Below are positions 32,320 through 41,404 of a stretch of DNA of 64,000 bases, in pieces. Source of the DNA: Palsa-504 sp963800415 (GTDB lineage: Bacteria; Actinomycetota; Actinomycetes; Streptosporangiales; Streptosporangiaceae). The notes beneath the pieces were generated by a model. It saw only the letters and a list, made by a program, of their open reading frames with translations. It searched no databases and was not told the origin of the DNA. The position numbers and the translations under genes were made by a program. Numbering within the stretch: the stretch's first letter is position 1; the number at the start of each line of letters is the position of its first letter. The stretch is taken from NCBI GenBank assembly GCA_963800415.1, contig CAWDBS010000075.1:1-64000 (forward strand), given 5' to 3'.

Positions 32320-32517
32320 CGGCGAACCGCCCCGCCACCGCTCCCCGGCCAGACACCGCGAGCCCAGCCCATCCATGTGACGTGCGCCACGCCCGTGACC
32401 CGCTCTCGCATCCGAAAGCAGACACAACGGCGGCACCGCAACCGCTCCGCCCGCACGCCGTGACCGCCGGTGAAACGCGACACCGATACACCCGGACACG
32501 GCGAGTGCCGACGAAAA

Positions 32518-33366
32518 GCGCAGCACCGGCGGTCCCTGCCGGGACAGCCGCCCGGGGGCGCGCTTGCCGTCGGAGGAATACACGGTGATGTCCAGCCCGG
32601 CGAACCGCACCGCCTTGCGGGCCGAGGAGAACCGGCCCGCCCCGCCCAGCCAGCAGGTAATCGCGAGCCCGGTGATGGGCCCGACGCCGTATAGCCGGGC
32701 GGTCAGCTCAGCCGCGCCCCTCAGGTGCCGCGCCTGATCCAGCAGCTCGCGGCGGACCTGGTGCAGGCGCTCGTCATACACCGCCAGCATCTGGACGGCG
32801 ATGGCCAGCTGCAGCTGCCCGGCCGGCGAGCACTGCGCGGCCGCGGCCTGCAGCGCCGCGGCGCCCTCGGCGGTCCCCAGCCGCTGCCCGGCGATGTGCG
32901 GGGCGCCGTGGTGGAACAGTGTCGCGTGGATCCGCTGCACCCACCCCGTCCGCTGTTCCCGCAGGTCCAGGTAGGTCTCCAGCAGCGCCCGGCACTCCAG
33001 GACCCGCGACGGCGGGATCCAGCACTCCGGCAGCCGGCCCTGCTCCAGCAGCACCCGCTGGTGCCGGGCATCGGCCCGGTCGGTCTTGGCCCGCCGCTTC
33101 GGGCCGCGCAGGTGCGCGGTCTCGGCCGGGTCGGCCAGGTGCGGCGTCAGCCCCGCCGCGGCGATCTCCCCGGCCACGTACCGCCACCCCGTGCAGCCCT
33201 CCATCGCGAAATGCGCGTCCTGCCCGGCGAACCGGGCCAGCCACTTCGCCAGGTGCTCGCGGTCAGCCGGGCAGACCTGCCCGCGCCGCGCCTCCCCCGT
33301 CTCGGTATCGACATAGTCGAAGGTGATCTGCTTCCGGTGGATATCCAGCCCGCCTACGATGGACAT
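32518..33366 (-). pseudogene. N-terminal part of an IS110-type transposase, interrupted
   Basis: From ATG 33366 (GAGGAGG upstream) the frame gives MSIVGGLDIHRKQITFDYVD (first Asp), HFAMEGCTGWRYV (Glu), KTDRADARHQ (Asp pair) and the Transposase_20 part LYGVGPITGLAITCWLGGAGRFSSA, then ends its homology at GPPVLR (32523). Beyond lies the trio element. The C-terminus is at 26219-26405. Inactive unless the inserted element excises, and even then the C-terminal half has a one-base deletion. Confidence 0.88.
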
Positions 33367-33503
33367 CGGGACCTCCTCAAGCTCCGCGGGCGCCCGCAGC
33401 GCGGCGCCCGGCACGACGTGGATGCTCCCCGCATCCATCTTCACGCGCCTGAGCTGAGGAGGTCCCCACCGGACGGGCGGGCGCCTTGCCCCCCGCTCAG
33501 CCG

Positions 33504-33997
33504 CTAACGGCCGCAGCCGGTGCATGTCATCTTTGCGGGACCCATCTCGTGGAAGGTCAGCGAGCCGTCGGCGGCCTGCTGCCGCAGGACGAACTTCTGG
33601 GTCTTGCCGGTGGGCGTCATCGGCAGTCCGTCGGTGAATGACCAGAACACCGGAATCTTGTGCGGAGCGATCTGGTCCCGGAGGAACTCGGCTAGTTCGG
33701 CGACTGCGGGCCGGGTGACATCAGCCCGCAGGCGCAGGACCGCGGCCACCTGTTCTCCCATTTCTCGTCGGGCACGCCGATGACGACGGCCGTCTCGATG
33801 GCCGGGTGATCCTGCAGGGCCGCCTCGATCTCCGCGGGATACAGGCGAGCCGCCGGATGCGGGACGCAGTCCACCAGGGCCAGCCGGTCCGGCACGGTGG
33901 CCGCCGCGTGGTGAAGCGTCTCGCACACCGTGATGTCGCGGACCTCGCCGGCCTCCGCCGGCCAGTACGAGGTCTCCAGGACCGCCCTGCCGACCAT
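33504..33997 (-). pseudogene. Acyl-CoA ligase with large internal deletion and frameshift
   Basis: The frame opens like an AMP-forming ligase (ETLHHAAATVPDRLALVD) and after about 47 residues jumps directly to the C-terminal domain (YPAEIEAALQDHPAIETAVV). About 350 residues, including the AMP-binding core, are missing. A second lesion near 33745 shifts the frame; the other frame then gives AELAEFLRDQIAPHKIPVFW and PTGKTQKFV to the stop. Clearly dead. An operator-like motif (34029-34063) lies 32 bp before its start. The IS110-type element begins just downstream. Confidence 0.85.
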
Positions 33998-34028
33998 GGC
34001 CGCTCCCCTGCCGATCCGGACGGGAAGG

Positions 34029-34063
34029 ATAGTCTAGTACTCGAATTTAGTCGTTTAGAGTAG
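34029..34063. promoter_or_regulatory. Operator-like motif, copy 1
   Basis: ATAGTCTA, 18 bp, TTAGAGTAG. The two words are inverted relatives (NTA-S-TCTA half-sites). Same spacing as the copies at 41481, 44228 and 54503. Between the ligase pseudogene (leftward) and the SDR gene (rightward). Confidence 0.6.
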
Positions 34064-34181
34064 TCTTTGTAAAGGTCCGGCGGCCAGATTCGCCGGCCCT
34101 GAGATGAGACACTGCCTTCGTCTGAGTTACAGAACGCGTAGACCGTGAACCGGCGCACGCCGGTCCGCACCGGAGGTGCCG

Positions 34182-34976
34182 ATGCCCTCGCCCGCCCCTG
34201 TCGTCCGCGATTACCCGGACGCGGCCGTCGTCATCGCCGGGGGAACGTCAGGGGTGGGCCTGGCCAGCGCATTCCGCTTCGCTGACGCCGGCGTGCGACG
34301 GCTGGCGCTGCTCGCACGGGACGAGAAGCGGGGCGAAGCCGCCAGGCAGGCGGTCGCCGGGCATTGCCCGGCCGCCGAGGTGGTGTTCGTCGCGGCCGAC
34401 GCCAGTGACGCCGACCAGGCGGAGGCGGGCATCGCCGCGGCCCGACGTACGCTCGGCACGATTGACGTCCTGGTCAGCTCGGTGACGGCGGCGTACGGGC
34501 CCGAGCTCTTGCACCTGACCCCGATGGCCGATATCGCCGGCATCCTGCTCGGCCAGGCGCTGCCGCCGATGCACCTGACCCGCGCCGTGCTGCCGATCAT
34601 GCAGGGACAAGGCGGGGGAAGCATCGTCAACATCGCTTCGGACGCCGCCAAGGTGGCCACGCCCGGGGAGAGCGTGCTGGGCGCCGCCATGGCCGCGATC
34701 GTGATGTTCTCGCGGGTGACTGCCATCGAGGCCAAGCGCAACGGGATCAGGGTGAACGTCATCACGCCGTCTCTCATCGCCGGTACCCCGACGGCCGGGA
34801 ACGTACTGCGGGACGGCTTCAGGAAGAAGCTCTTCGAGAAGGCCGCGTCGCTGGCTCATCCGGGCGTGGCCGAACCGGACGATCTCGCCTCGCTGGTCGT
34901 GTTCCTCGGCGGGCCCGGCGCCGCGCGTCTCACCGGCCAGGCGATCAGCGTCAACGGCGGGATATCGGTGGCCTGA
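34182..34976 (+). CDS. BadH-like SDR lacking the catalytic Tyr and Lys
   Basis: 264 residues. TSGVGLA nucleotide loop and the C-terminal TGQAISVNGGISV fit the SDR fold and the 2-hydroxycyclohexanecarboxyl-CoA dehydrogenase (BadH) branch. The Ser region NIASDAAK is present, but where related enzymes have VYAACK this protein reads VLGAAM: Leu166 replaces the Tyr and Met170 the Lys. It may be a non-catalytic subunit, use another mechanism, or have lost function. ATG 34182 is chosen because GGAGG lies 5 nt before it. It precedes paaX by 66 bp. Confidence 0.82.
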   Translation: MPSPAPVVRDYPDAAVVIAGGTSGVGLASAFRFADAGVRRLALLARDEKRGEAARQAVAGHCPAAEVVFVAADASDADQAEAGIAAARRTLGTIDVLVSSVTAAYGPELLHLTPMADIAGILLGQALPPMHLTRAVLPIMQGQGGGSIVNIASDAAKVATPGESVLGAAMAAIVMFSRVTAIEAKRNGIRVNVITPSLIAGTPTAGNVLRDGFRKKLFEKAASLAHPGVAEPDDLASLVVFLGGPGAARLTGQAISVNGGISVA

Positions 34977-35042
34977 CTGGCCGTCTACACTCACAGTGAC
35001 CGGCTATCTCCATCCGTCGAATGTAACTGGCGAGGGAACACC

Positions 35043-35906
35043 ATGGCGACGCAGCGCGATGCGCCGACCGGCACTGCCCTCCTGAAGCCGGAAGGCGGGT
35101 CGCTGGCTCCGGGGAGCGCCAGGTCACTGCTCATGACCGTCCTCGGTGAACTGGTCTGGCCGACGGGGCGGCCCGCATGGACATCCACGCTGGTGTACGT
35201 ACTCGGGGGGCTCGGCGTGGAGGAACAGGCCGCGCGGCAGGCCATCGCCCGGGCGGCGGGCTCCCAGTGGATGATCCCGGAACGAAGAGGACGCGAGGTC
35301 CGCTGGTCGCTCGGACCGCGGATGATCAGCATCATCGAGTCCGGGGCCCCGCGCGTTTACTCGCTGAGCGATCCCTTCAGCAGCTGGGACGGCCGCTGGC
35401 TGGCCATCCTGGTGACGATCCCGCAGTCGCACCGCAGCGCCCGGCGACCGCTCTACTCCGGTCTGACCTGGGCCGGGCTCGGCAACCCCGTCCCCGGGCT
35501 CTGGCTGGGCCCGCACGTCGAACGGGCAGCCGAGGTCAGCAGGCTGATCGACGCGCTCGGCCTGCGGGAACACACGATCTCGTTCGTCGGCACCATTGAC
35601 GAGATCGGGATGTCCCAGGCCGAGATCGTCGCCCAGGGCTGGGACCTGAGCGCTCTCCACCAGCACTACCAGCAGGTGTGGGACGCGGTCGCCGAACTCC
35701 GCCCGCGCGGCGGGGATGAGGTGCTGTTCGCCCACGTGCGGATGATCAACGAGTGGCAGGAACTGCCCCGGACCGATCCGCAGCTGCCCGAGGCGCTCTT
35801 GCCCGACTGGATCGGGCGCCGGGTGGCCCGGCGGATCGAGGCCCTCCGCGCCCAGTGGACACCGGCGGTGCGACAGCGGTTCGCCGAGATCAACGCCGCC
35901 GGCTGA
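35043..35906 (+). CDS. PaaX-family transcriptional regulator
   Basis: 287 residues with the PaaX layout: N-terminal winged helix (SARSLLMTVLGELVWP, TSTLVYVLGGLGVEEQAARQ), central PaaX domain (SDPFSSWDGRWLAILV) and C-terminal PaaX_C part. PaaX represses phenylacetate genes until phenylacetyl-CoA binds; relatives respond to other acyl-CoA esters. GAGGGA precedes the ATG. Its position in an acyl-CoA catabolic island suggests it senses a local CoA ester; the ligand is unknown. Confidence 0.9.
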   Translation: MATQRDAPTGTALLKPEGGSLAPGSARSLLMTVLGELVWPTGRPAWTSTLVYVLGGLGVEEQAARQAIARAAGSQWMIPERRGREVRWSLGPRMISIIESGAPRVYSLSDPFSSWDGRWLAILVTIPQSHRSARRPLYSGLTWAGLGNPVPGLWLGPHVERAAEVSRLIDALGLREHTISFVGTIDEIGMSQAEIVAQGWDLSALHQHYQQVWDAVAELRPRGGDEVLFAHVRMINEWQELPRTDPQLPEALLPDWIGRRVARRIEALRAQWTPAVRQRFAEINAAG

Positions 35907-36125
35907 CCGGCCGCGGCGACCGGCAGCGGCAGCCGGCCGTCTCCCGCTCGAAGTCCTCGCGGCTGCCCACGTTCCCGGCCGCATGGCGCGGCAGAACGGC
36001 GACCACTTCGACCGGGAGAGCGCGGCAAGACGGCTGATGATCGTGAGAAGCATGGTTAAACCAGCCGTCTCACGGCAAGATGAGTATCGTCCAAGCAGGT
36101 CAGGCGCTCTCATCGAGGAGGCATC

Positions 36126-36311
36126 ATGGCGGGCAAGTTCGTGCTCAAGAAGGGGTCCAGCGGCAAGTACCACTTCAACCTGGTAGCTGGCAACGGGCAG
36201 GTCATCGCGACCAGCGAAACGTACGAGCGCAAGCAGTCCGCGCTGAACGGGATCGAGTCGGTGAAGAACAACGCTCCCGACGCGGAGATAGACGACCAGA
36301 CCGAGGAGTAG
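36126..36311 (+). CDS. DUF1508 (YegP-like) protein
   Basis: 61 residues, one DUF1508 unit: GKFVLKKGSSGKYHFNL, ATSETYERKQSALNGIESV. E. coli YegP has two such units. Function unknown. GAGGAGG is 4 nt before the ATG. Stands alone. Confidence 0.9.
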   Translation: MAGKFVLKKGSSGKYHFNLVAGNGQVIATSETYERKQSALNGIESVKNNAPDAEIDDQTEE

Positions 36312-36378
36312 CTAACCTCATATCCCGCCGCCGCGAGCGGGGGGTACTCCGGCTTCGGCTAACGGTGCCCGACTTCAG

Positions 36379-36515
36379 CTAGCGGTCCAGCCCCGCTAGC
36401 GAGATGACCTCGGCGGCGATGTCGGCGGCGGCCCGGCTGTCCGTGACCATGCGGTGGACCCAGGCGGGAGCGCGCTGATCAGGCATGCGGGCCATCAGAT
36501 CGCTGCGCTCCCGTC
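36379..36515 (-). pseudogene. Unidentified C-terminal gene fragment
   Basis: The reverse strand reads about 44 protein-like residues ending SRAAADIAAEVISLAGLDR before TAG at 36379. No start, ribosome site or family is recognised. I take it as the 3' remnant of a lost gene. Confidence 0.3.
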
Positions 36516-36589
36516 ATGGTCGGCAGCGGCCAGATGCCGTTCCGCGACGGGCAGAAGCATGCCCTGCGATTCGCCGGGGCGAGGACCAT

Positions 36590-36793
36590 CGGCACCGGCG
36601 TCGTGGTCCTGACGTACCAGCCGGCCGGGCGGCCGACAAGGCGAAGGCGGTGGCTGAGCAGATCGACGCGGACGGCGGGCGGGTGCTCGTCATCCAGGTT
36701 GACAGCGCCGATCCCTCGCCGTCACGCGGGCGGTCGAGCAGACGGTTCGTGATCTGGGCCGGATCGACATCCAGGTGGATTGTTGCTGAACAG
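36590..36793 (+). pseudogene. SDR gene fragment
   Basis: DKAKAVAEQIDADGGRVLVI is followed, after a frameshift near 36715, by AVTRAVEQTVRDLGRIDIQV. These are the NAD(P)-specificity loop region and the stretch before the NNAG motif in SDRs. Both ends are missing. Confidence 0.65.
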
Positions 36794-36909
36794 GGAGATC
36801 TATAGGACGATCTCGCCATGAGCACACGCGAGCCAGGCATTGAACGGGAGCCCAAACTGCGTACCCGCGCGGTTCGGCGCGCTGGCCGGGCCGATGCACC
36901 GGTGGTCAG

Positions 36910-37482
36910 ATGCGCCTGCTGCTGATTGGCGCTCCCGGCGCCGGCAAGGGAACACAGGCTGAGCTGCTGGCCGAGCGGTTCGGTATTGCCCATATCTCCA
37001 GCGGCGACCTGCTACGGCAGCATGTCAAGGATCAGACGTCGCTCGGGCACAAGATCGAGTCCTACGTTGACCGCGGCGATCTGGTTCCTGATGGCCTCGT
37101 GATGGATATGCTGCGCAAACCCGTGGCCGCGGCGGCCGAGGCCGGCGGCTATGTCCTCGACGGATTTCCGCGCACGGTCGAGCAGGCCGAGGCTTCCTTC
37201 CCCACGGCTCGCGCACTCGGCGCCGAGGTGCAAGCCGCGATCCACCTCGACGTCGCACGCGAGGAGCTGGTGCGCCGGCTGCTTTCCCGGCGCCGAGGCT
37301 CGGACGATACCGAAGCCGTCATCGAGAACCGCCTGCAGGTGTACCTGGACAAGACTGTGCCGTTGCTCGAGTACTACGCCGGGCGGGAATGGATGTTCAC
37401 GGTCGACGGGGCCCAGCCGGCGGATGCCGTCCATGCCAACATCCTCGGCCGCCTCGAGAAGCTGTCGGACCTCGCCCGTTAG
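36910..37482 (+). CDS. adk: Adenylate kinase, short-lid type
   Basis: 190 residues. Walker A GAPGAGKGTQ, NMP-binding region ISSGDLLRQHV and DGFPRTVEQAEA match adenylate kinase (ATP + AMP = 2 ADP). The LID is the short form (RRGSDDTEAVIENRL), without the zinc-binding insert of long bacterial enzymes. A housekeeping adk normally sits beside secY; here it stands alone beside a dead SDR fragment, so it may be a second copy. The ribosome site is weak. Confidence 0.88.
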   Translation: MRLLLIGAPGAGKGTQAELLAERFGIAHISSGDLLRQHVKDQTSLGHKIESYVDRGDLVPDGLVMDMLRKPVAAAAEAGGYVLDGFPRTVEQAEASFPTARALGAEVQAAIHLDVAREELVRRLLSRRRGSDDTEAVIENRLQVYLDKTVPLLEYYAGREWMFTVDGAQPADAVHANILGRLEKLSDLAR

Positions 37483-37485
37483 GAG

Positions 37486-39147
37486 CTACGCCTGCCGATC
37501 GGCCAGGGCGCGGGCCTGGTCGCGCAGCAGGAACTTCTGCACCTTGCCGGTCATCGTGGTCGGCAGCGCGTCCACGATCCGGAGCATCTCCGGGAGCTTC
37601 TGCGGCGCGATGCGACGCTCGCGGAGCAGGAAGTCGGTGAGCTCCGCGAGCGTGGGCGGCTGGCCGCGGGTGACCACGAACGCGCAGGCCTTCTCCCCCA
37701 GCCTCCGGTCCGGCACCGCGACCACGGCGGCCGCGGCGATCTGCGGGTGGGCGAGCAGGTGGTTCTCCACCTCGGCCGCGGAGATGTTGAGGCCACCGCG
37801 GATGATCATGTCCTTGATCCGCCCGGTCACCCGCAGGTAGCCGTCCTCGTCGACACGGCCCAGGTCGCCGGACCACGACACGCCGCGGTCGTCGACCGAC
37901 GCCGCCGTGAGTCCGGGGTCCCGCCAGTAGCCGAGCATGAGGCCGGGGCCGCCGTGGCGGATCTCGCCTTCGGTACCGGGCAGCACCGGCTTGCCGTCCT
38001 CGTCGCAGATCTCGAGCACGACCCCGGGGAACGCCCGGCCATCGGAGGACAGCACGTGCTCCGCCGAATCACCGGCCGTGCACGCAGTCACCAGCAGCCC
38101 CTCCGACCGGCCGTAGACCGGCAGCAGCACGCAGCCGGGCACCTGCTGCGACCAGCCGTGCAGCATGACCTCCGGAATGGGCGCTCCGGCGCAGGCCCAG
38201 CACCGCATCGTGGCCAGCTGCGCGGCCGAAGCGGGATCGGCGAGCAGCCGGTCCAGGGTCATCTGGACGAAGGGAGTCGCCGTCATGCTCATCGTGCACT
38301 GCTGCTCGGCGATCCGCTGCAGTGCCACCCCGGCGTCCCAGACGTCCATCAGGTGGATGCCCGCGCCCAGCATCAGCGGTGCGATGACCCCCATGGCCAG
38401 GCCGGTGGCGTGAGTGACAGGCGACGGCATGAACATCACGTCGCCGGGACCCATCTCCATCACTTCGCCGCCGAGAGCGTGCACGGTGAAGGTGATCGTG
38501 TTCAGGGTGTGCAGACAGCCCTTCGGCCGCGATTCGGTGCCCGAGGTGTAGATGATGCAGTGCGGCGCGTCGGCCGACGGCGGCTCGCCGAGCAGGCTGT
38601 CGTCTGGCTCCCCGGCGCCGGCGATGAGGTCCTCGAGCCTGAGCACACCGGGCCGCTCGCCGCACCGGACGCTGATCACGTGCTCGAGTCCGGGCGCCTC
38701 CGCGCGTATCTCCCCGATCATGTCCGGGTAGTCGAAGCCGCGGAACTCCCCCGCCACCACCGCCACCTTCGCCCCGGAGTGCTGCAGGACGTAACGCACC
38801 TCGTCATGCCGGTAGATCGGCATGGTGGGCACGAGCACCGCGCCGATCCTGGCCAGCGCGACGTAGACCAGGACGAACTCGTTCCAGTTCGGCAGCTGGA
38901 CCAGTACCCGGTCGCCTGGCGCGACACCCAGCCAGCGCAGCGCCGCCGCCAGCCGGTATGCCTGCCCTCGCAGCTGGGCTCCGGTCAGCTCGCCGTAACC
39001 GTCGGTGAGCAGCACGCGGTCCTGCCGGGCGAGCCGGTCGACACAGGCGCTGAGCGTATCGTCGCGCCAGTAGCCCGCCGCGCGGAATCCGGCCCGGGTC
39101 TCGGCGTCGTACACATCCTCGGGCCGGGGAACCGGGTACTCGGTCAT
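37486..39147 (-). CDS. AMP-forming acyl-CoA ligase (AliA/FadD-like)
   Basis: 553 residues, full length. IIYTSGTESRPKGCLH (AMP-binding P-loop), SGDLGRVDEDGYLRVTGR, GGLNISAAEVENHL and the C-terminal Lys motif TTMTGKVQKFLLRD. The N-terminal AGYWRDDTLSACVDRLA places it near cyclohexanecarboxylate- and cyclic-acid-CoA ligases. It should activate a carboxylic acid (ATP, CoA to acyl-CoA, AMP, PPi). Start ATG 39147 follows TGAGGT; an upstream in-frame codon lacks a site. Two TCTAGTGA repeats lie in its upstream region. Confidence 0.88.
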   Translation of the reverse strand: MTEYPVPRPEDVYDAETRAGFRAAGYWRDDTLSACVDRLARQDRVLLTDGYGELTGAQLRGQAYRLAAALRWLGVAPGDRVLVQLPNWNEFVLVYVALARIGAVLVPTMPIYRHDEVRYVLQHSGAKVAVVAGEFRGFDYPDMIGEIRAEAPGLEHVISVRCGERPGVLRLEDLIAGAGEPDDSLLGEPPSADAPHCIIYTSGTESRPKGCLHTLNTITFTVHALGGEVMEMGPGDVMFMPSPVTHATGLAMGVIAPLMLGAGIHLMDVWDAGVALQRIAEQQCTMSMTATPFVQMTLDRLLADPASAAQLATMRCWACAGAPIPEVMLHGWSQQVPGCVLLPVYGRSEGLLVTACTAGDSAEHVLSSDGRAFPGVVLEICDEDGKPVLPGTEGEIRHGGPGLMLGYWRDPGLTAASVDDRGVSWSGDLGRVDEDGYLRVTGRIKDMIIRGGLNISAAEVENHLLAHPQIAAAAVVAVPDRRLGEKACAFVVTRGQPPTLAELTDFLLRERRIAPQKLPEMLRIVDALPTTMTGKVQKFLLRDQARALADRQA

Positions 39148-39194
39148 CGGTGACCTCACGATATGGGCACGAGCTTCGCCTCCCGTTATACATC

Positions 39195-39217
39195 TCTAGT
39201 GACAAAATATCTAGTGA
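39195..39217. promoter_or_regulatory. Direct repeats before the AliA-like ligase
   Basis: TCTAGTGA at 39195-39202 and 39210-39217 (15 bp apart; TCACTAGA on the sense strand), in an AT-rich patch about 50-70 bp before the start codon, with TATAAC nearby as a -10 candidate. The CTAG core recurs at the other catabolic promoters. Confidence 0.5.
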
Positions 39218-39225
39218 TGAATTAT

Positions 39226-39915
39226 TCAGCGCTGGAACGCTTGGCGCATGAGAGCTAGGCCAGCAGGGCGCGGACGGCGGCGACGGCCGACGGCGGCCGC
39301 GGCCTCGGCGATCTGCTCCCTGGTCTGGGCGAAGCGGCGGACCGAGCAGAAGATCGCCAGCCAGCCGTCGCCGTACCGGGTGGCGCGGCGCACGGCCGCG
39401 TCGCCCTTCCCGCCGATCAAGATGGGAACCGGAGGGTCTGGCGCGGGCTTGACCCGGGCCGCCTCGAGCCGGAAGAACTCACCCTGGTAGTCGACCGCCT
39501 CGCCGCTGGCCAGCAAGCGCAGCACCTGGAGGCACTCGTCCATGCGGCGGCCGCGGGTGGCCGGGTCGACCCCGCTGTTGCTGACCTCATTCCGGTCCTC
39601 GCCCGCAACCCCGACCCCGAGGGTCAGCCGGCCGGGGGCCAGCTCGCTGACCGAGGCGAGCTGGCGGGCCGTGAGCAGCGGATGGCGCAGCGCGAGTAGG
39701 TACACCCCGACCGGCACCGGGAGCCGGTCACTACCGGATAGCGCGGCGGTGGCGGCAGTGAGCCCGTCGAAGCCGGTGCCGTCGTGAAAGCTGACGTGGT
39801 CGCCGACGCATACGTAGTCCAGGCCAGCCTGCTCGACCAGGCTGAGCAGGCCGCGCCGCCGGGCGGAGCCGGCCACCATCAGGCTGTCGTGCACCGAGAT
39901 GCCGACCTTGGTCAT
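39226..39915 (-). CDS. Luciferase-like (LLM) oxidoreductase, probably truncated
   Basis: 229 residues. The TIM-barrel start VGISVHDSLM, DYVCVGDHVSFHDG, PGRLTLGVGVAGEDRNE, GRRMDECLQVLRLL and PVPILIGGKGDAAVRRATRYGDGW match F420- or FMN-dependent LLM enzymes. These usually run to about 280 residues; here the last 20 residues become Arg-rich and the final barrel elements are missing. The truncation ends near the AliA-like promoter. Activity is doubtful. Confidence 0.75.
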   Translation of the reverse strand: MTKVGISVHDSLMVAGSARRRGLLSLVEQAGLDYVCVGDHVSFHDGTGFDGLTAATAALSGSDRLPVPVGVYLLALRHPLLTARQLASVSELAPGRLTLGVGVAGEDRNEVSNSGVDPATRGRRMDECLQVLRLLASGEAVDYQGEFFRLEAARVKPAPDPPVPILIGGKGDAAVRRATRYGDGWLAIFCSVRRFAQTREQIAEAAAAVGRRRRPRPAGLALMRQAFQR

Positions 39916-39976
39916 TGGACTGCGACCTTGCCGCGCCGGGACGTGGAGCGGAAAGCCTCGGTGAACGGGAAGTCGA

Positions 39977-40565
39977 TCATTCCGGCCCGGCTTCGATGGC
40001 GGCGAACAGCTGCTTCAGGTCGTCGCCGATGTGCCGCGGGACAATCGAGGCCGCGGGGTCGAAGATCTCGTCCAGCCGGTCCCGCACCGTCTCCGCGCTC
40101 AGGTGCGGGTCGGTGATGCCGCCGGTCACCGACACCAGGACCGCGGACACGTGGCCGCCGCCGGCGGACAGGATCTGCCCCGACAGCGTGCAGTCGCGGT
40201 GCGCGAGGAACGCGACGACCGGGGCGATCGCGTCGGGCGGCAGCAGCGCGGCCCGCTCGCCCAGCATGTCGGCGTTCATCCTAGTGGCGGCGGCCGGGGC
40301 GACGGCGTTGACGTTGACGCCGAGCTTGCGGCCCTCGACGGCCAGCACCCGGGTCAGCCCGGCCAGGCCCGCCTTGGCTGCCCCGTAGTTCGCCTGGCCG
40401 AAGTTCCCGAACAGGCCCGAGGCGCGCCTTGGCCACCGCGCCGTCGGCGTCATTGACGACGACCCGGGCGCCGCGGCGGGCGAGTTCGAGCGCGTGACCG
40501 CGGCCGATCCCACGGCCCGCACCGGTGACCAAGGCGACGTCCCCGTCGAAGCGAAGCTCGGTCAC
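39977..40565 (-). pseudogene. SDR with internal deletion
   Basis: From GTG 40565 (AGGAGG upstream) it begins like an MFE-2-type SDR (DVALVTGAGRGIGRGHALEL, ARRGARVVVNDADGAVAKA). It then switches frame and jumps to FGQANYGAAKAGLAGLTRVL, the catalytic Tyr/Lys region. About 100 residues with NNAG and the Ser are gone. The C-terminal tail is otherwise intact to 39977. Confidence 0.85.
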
Positions 40566-40585
40566 GCTCCTGCCTCCTGTCCCGC

Positions 40586-41344
40586 TCACAGCATCGTGAA
40601 GCCGCCGCTGACCGACAGGACCTGCCCGGTCATCCACGACGAGAGCGGGGACACCAGGAACAGCGCCGCGTTGGCGATGTCCTGCGGGTCGCCGATGCGG
40701 CCCAGCGGGTACGCCCGGGCCAGTTTCTCCGGGCCGCCGGCCTGCTCGATGAAGCCGGAGCCGCCCGGGGTGTTCGTGGTGCCCGGCGCGATCGCGTTGA
40801 CCCGGACGCCCTGGCGGCCGACCTCCCGGGCCACGCTCTTGGTGAAGCCGAGCAGCCCCGCCTTGGCCGCGGCGTACACGCTCATGTACCGCTCGCCGAT
40901 GCGCGCGCTGTCCGAGCTGATCACCACCACCGTGCCGCGCTGCTCGGTGATGTCCGGCAGGGCGGCCTGAGTGACCGTCATCGCGCCGGTCAGCGTGATG
41001 CCTACCACCCGGTCGATCTCCTCCGCGGTGTGATCCGCGAACGACTTCACCACCCAGGTAGCGGCATTGTTCACCAGGTGCTTCACCGGCCCGAGCCCGT
41101 CGCGGACCGCGGCCAGGCCCGCCTGCACCGAAGCCCGGTCGGCGATGTCGAGCGGCACCGCCAGAGCCCGGCCGCCGTCGGCCTCGATCTGCTTGGCCAC
41201 CCGCTGTGCCGACTCCGGCGACAGGTCCGCGACGGCGACCGCGGCGCCCGCGCGAGCCAGGGTCTTGGCGATGGCCTCGCCGATGCCGCTGCCGCCGCCG
41301 GTGACGACGGCCACATCGCCGGACAGGTCGATCGCGATGCTCAC
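40586..41344 (-). CDS. BadH-like SDR (2-hydroxycyclohexanecarboxyl-CoA dehydrogenase-like)
   Basis: 252 residues. TGGGSGIGEA nucleotide loop, NNAATW, Ser in VISSDSARIG, YAAAK catalytic pair, and the ending TGQVLSVSGGFTM, which matches R. palustris BadH closely as I recall it. BadH oxidises 2-hydroxycyclohexane-1-carboxyl-CoA with NAD. GTG 41344 is chosen for its GGAGGAG site. Promoter elements at 41405-41434 and 41481-41515 lie upstream. The exact substrate is inferred from similarity and from the BadI-like gene in the same island. Confidence 0.83.
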   Translation of the reverse strand: MSIAIDLSGDVAVVTGGGSGIGEAIAKTLARAGAAVAVADLSPESAQRVAKQIEADGGRALAVPLDIADRASVQAGLAAVRDGLGPVKHLVNNAATWVVKSFADHTAEEIDRVVGITLTGAMTVTQAALPDITEQRGTVVVISSDSARIGERYMSVYAAAKAGLLGFTKSVAREVGRQGVRVNAIAPGTTNTPGGSGFIEQAGGPEKLARAYPLGRIGDPQDIANAALFLVSPLSSWMTGQVLSVSGGFTML

Positions 41345-41404
41345 CCGGTCTCCTCCTTCGGCTAGAGCCGTTCGAGCGGGGTCACCGTGACCACCACGGA
41401 TTAA

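Larger units (their letters stand above)
26406..32517. mobile_element. Recombinase-in-trio/Tn554-like element inserted in an IS110 transposase gene
   Basis: 6112 bp bounded by GCGCA on both sides (26401-26405 and 32518-32522), precisely between the two halves of the IS110-type transposase. It carries three adjacent tyrosine recombinase genes and a small HTH/coiled-coil gene, all rightward. Ends: a TTTTCG word and GGTGTCGCGT (26484-26493) recur inverted at the right end (ACGCGACACC at 32475-32484). Layout fits recombinase-in-trio or Tn554-type elements. The 5-bp identity may be a duplication or the crossover core. Confidence 0.8.

Noticed and set aside
36029..36073. Inverted repeat AGACGGCTG/CAGCCGTCT upstream of the DUF1508 gene
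   Set aside because: Short arms and a loop over 20 nt; chance occurrence in GC-rich DNA is likely.
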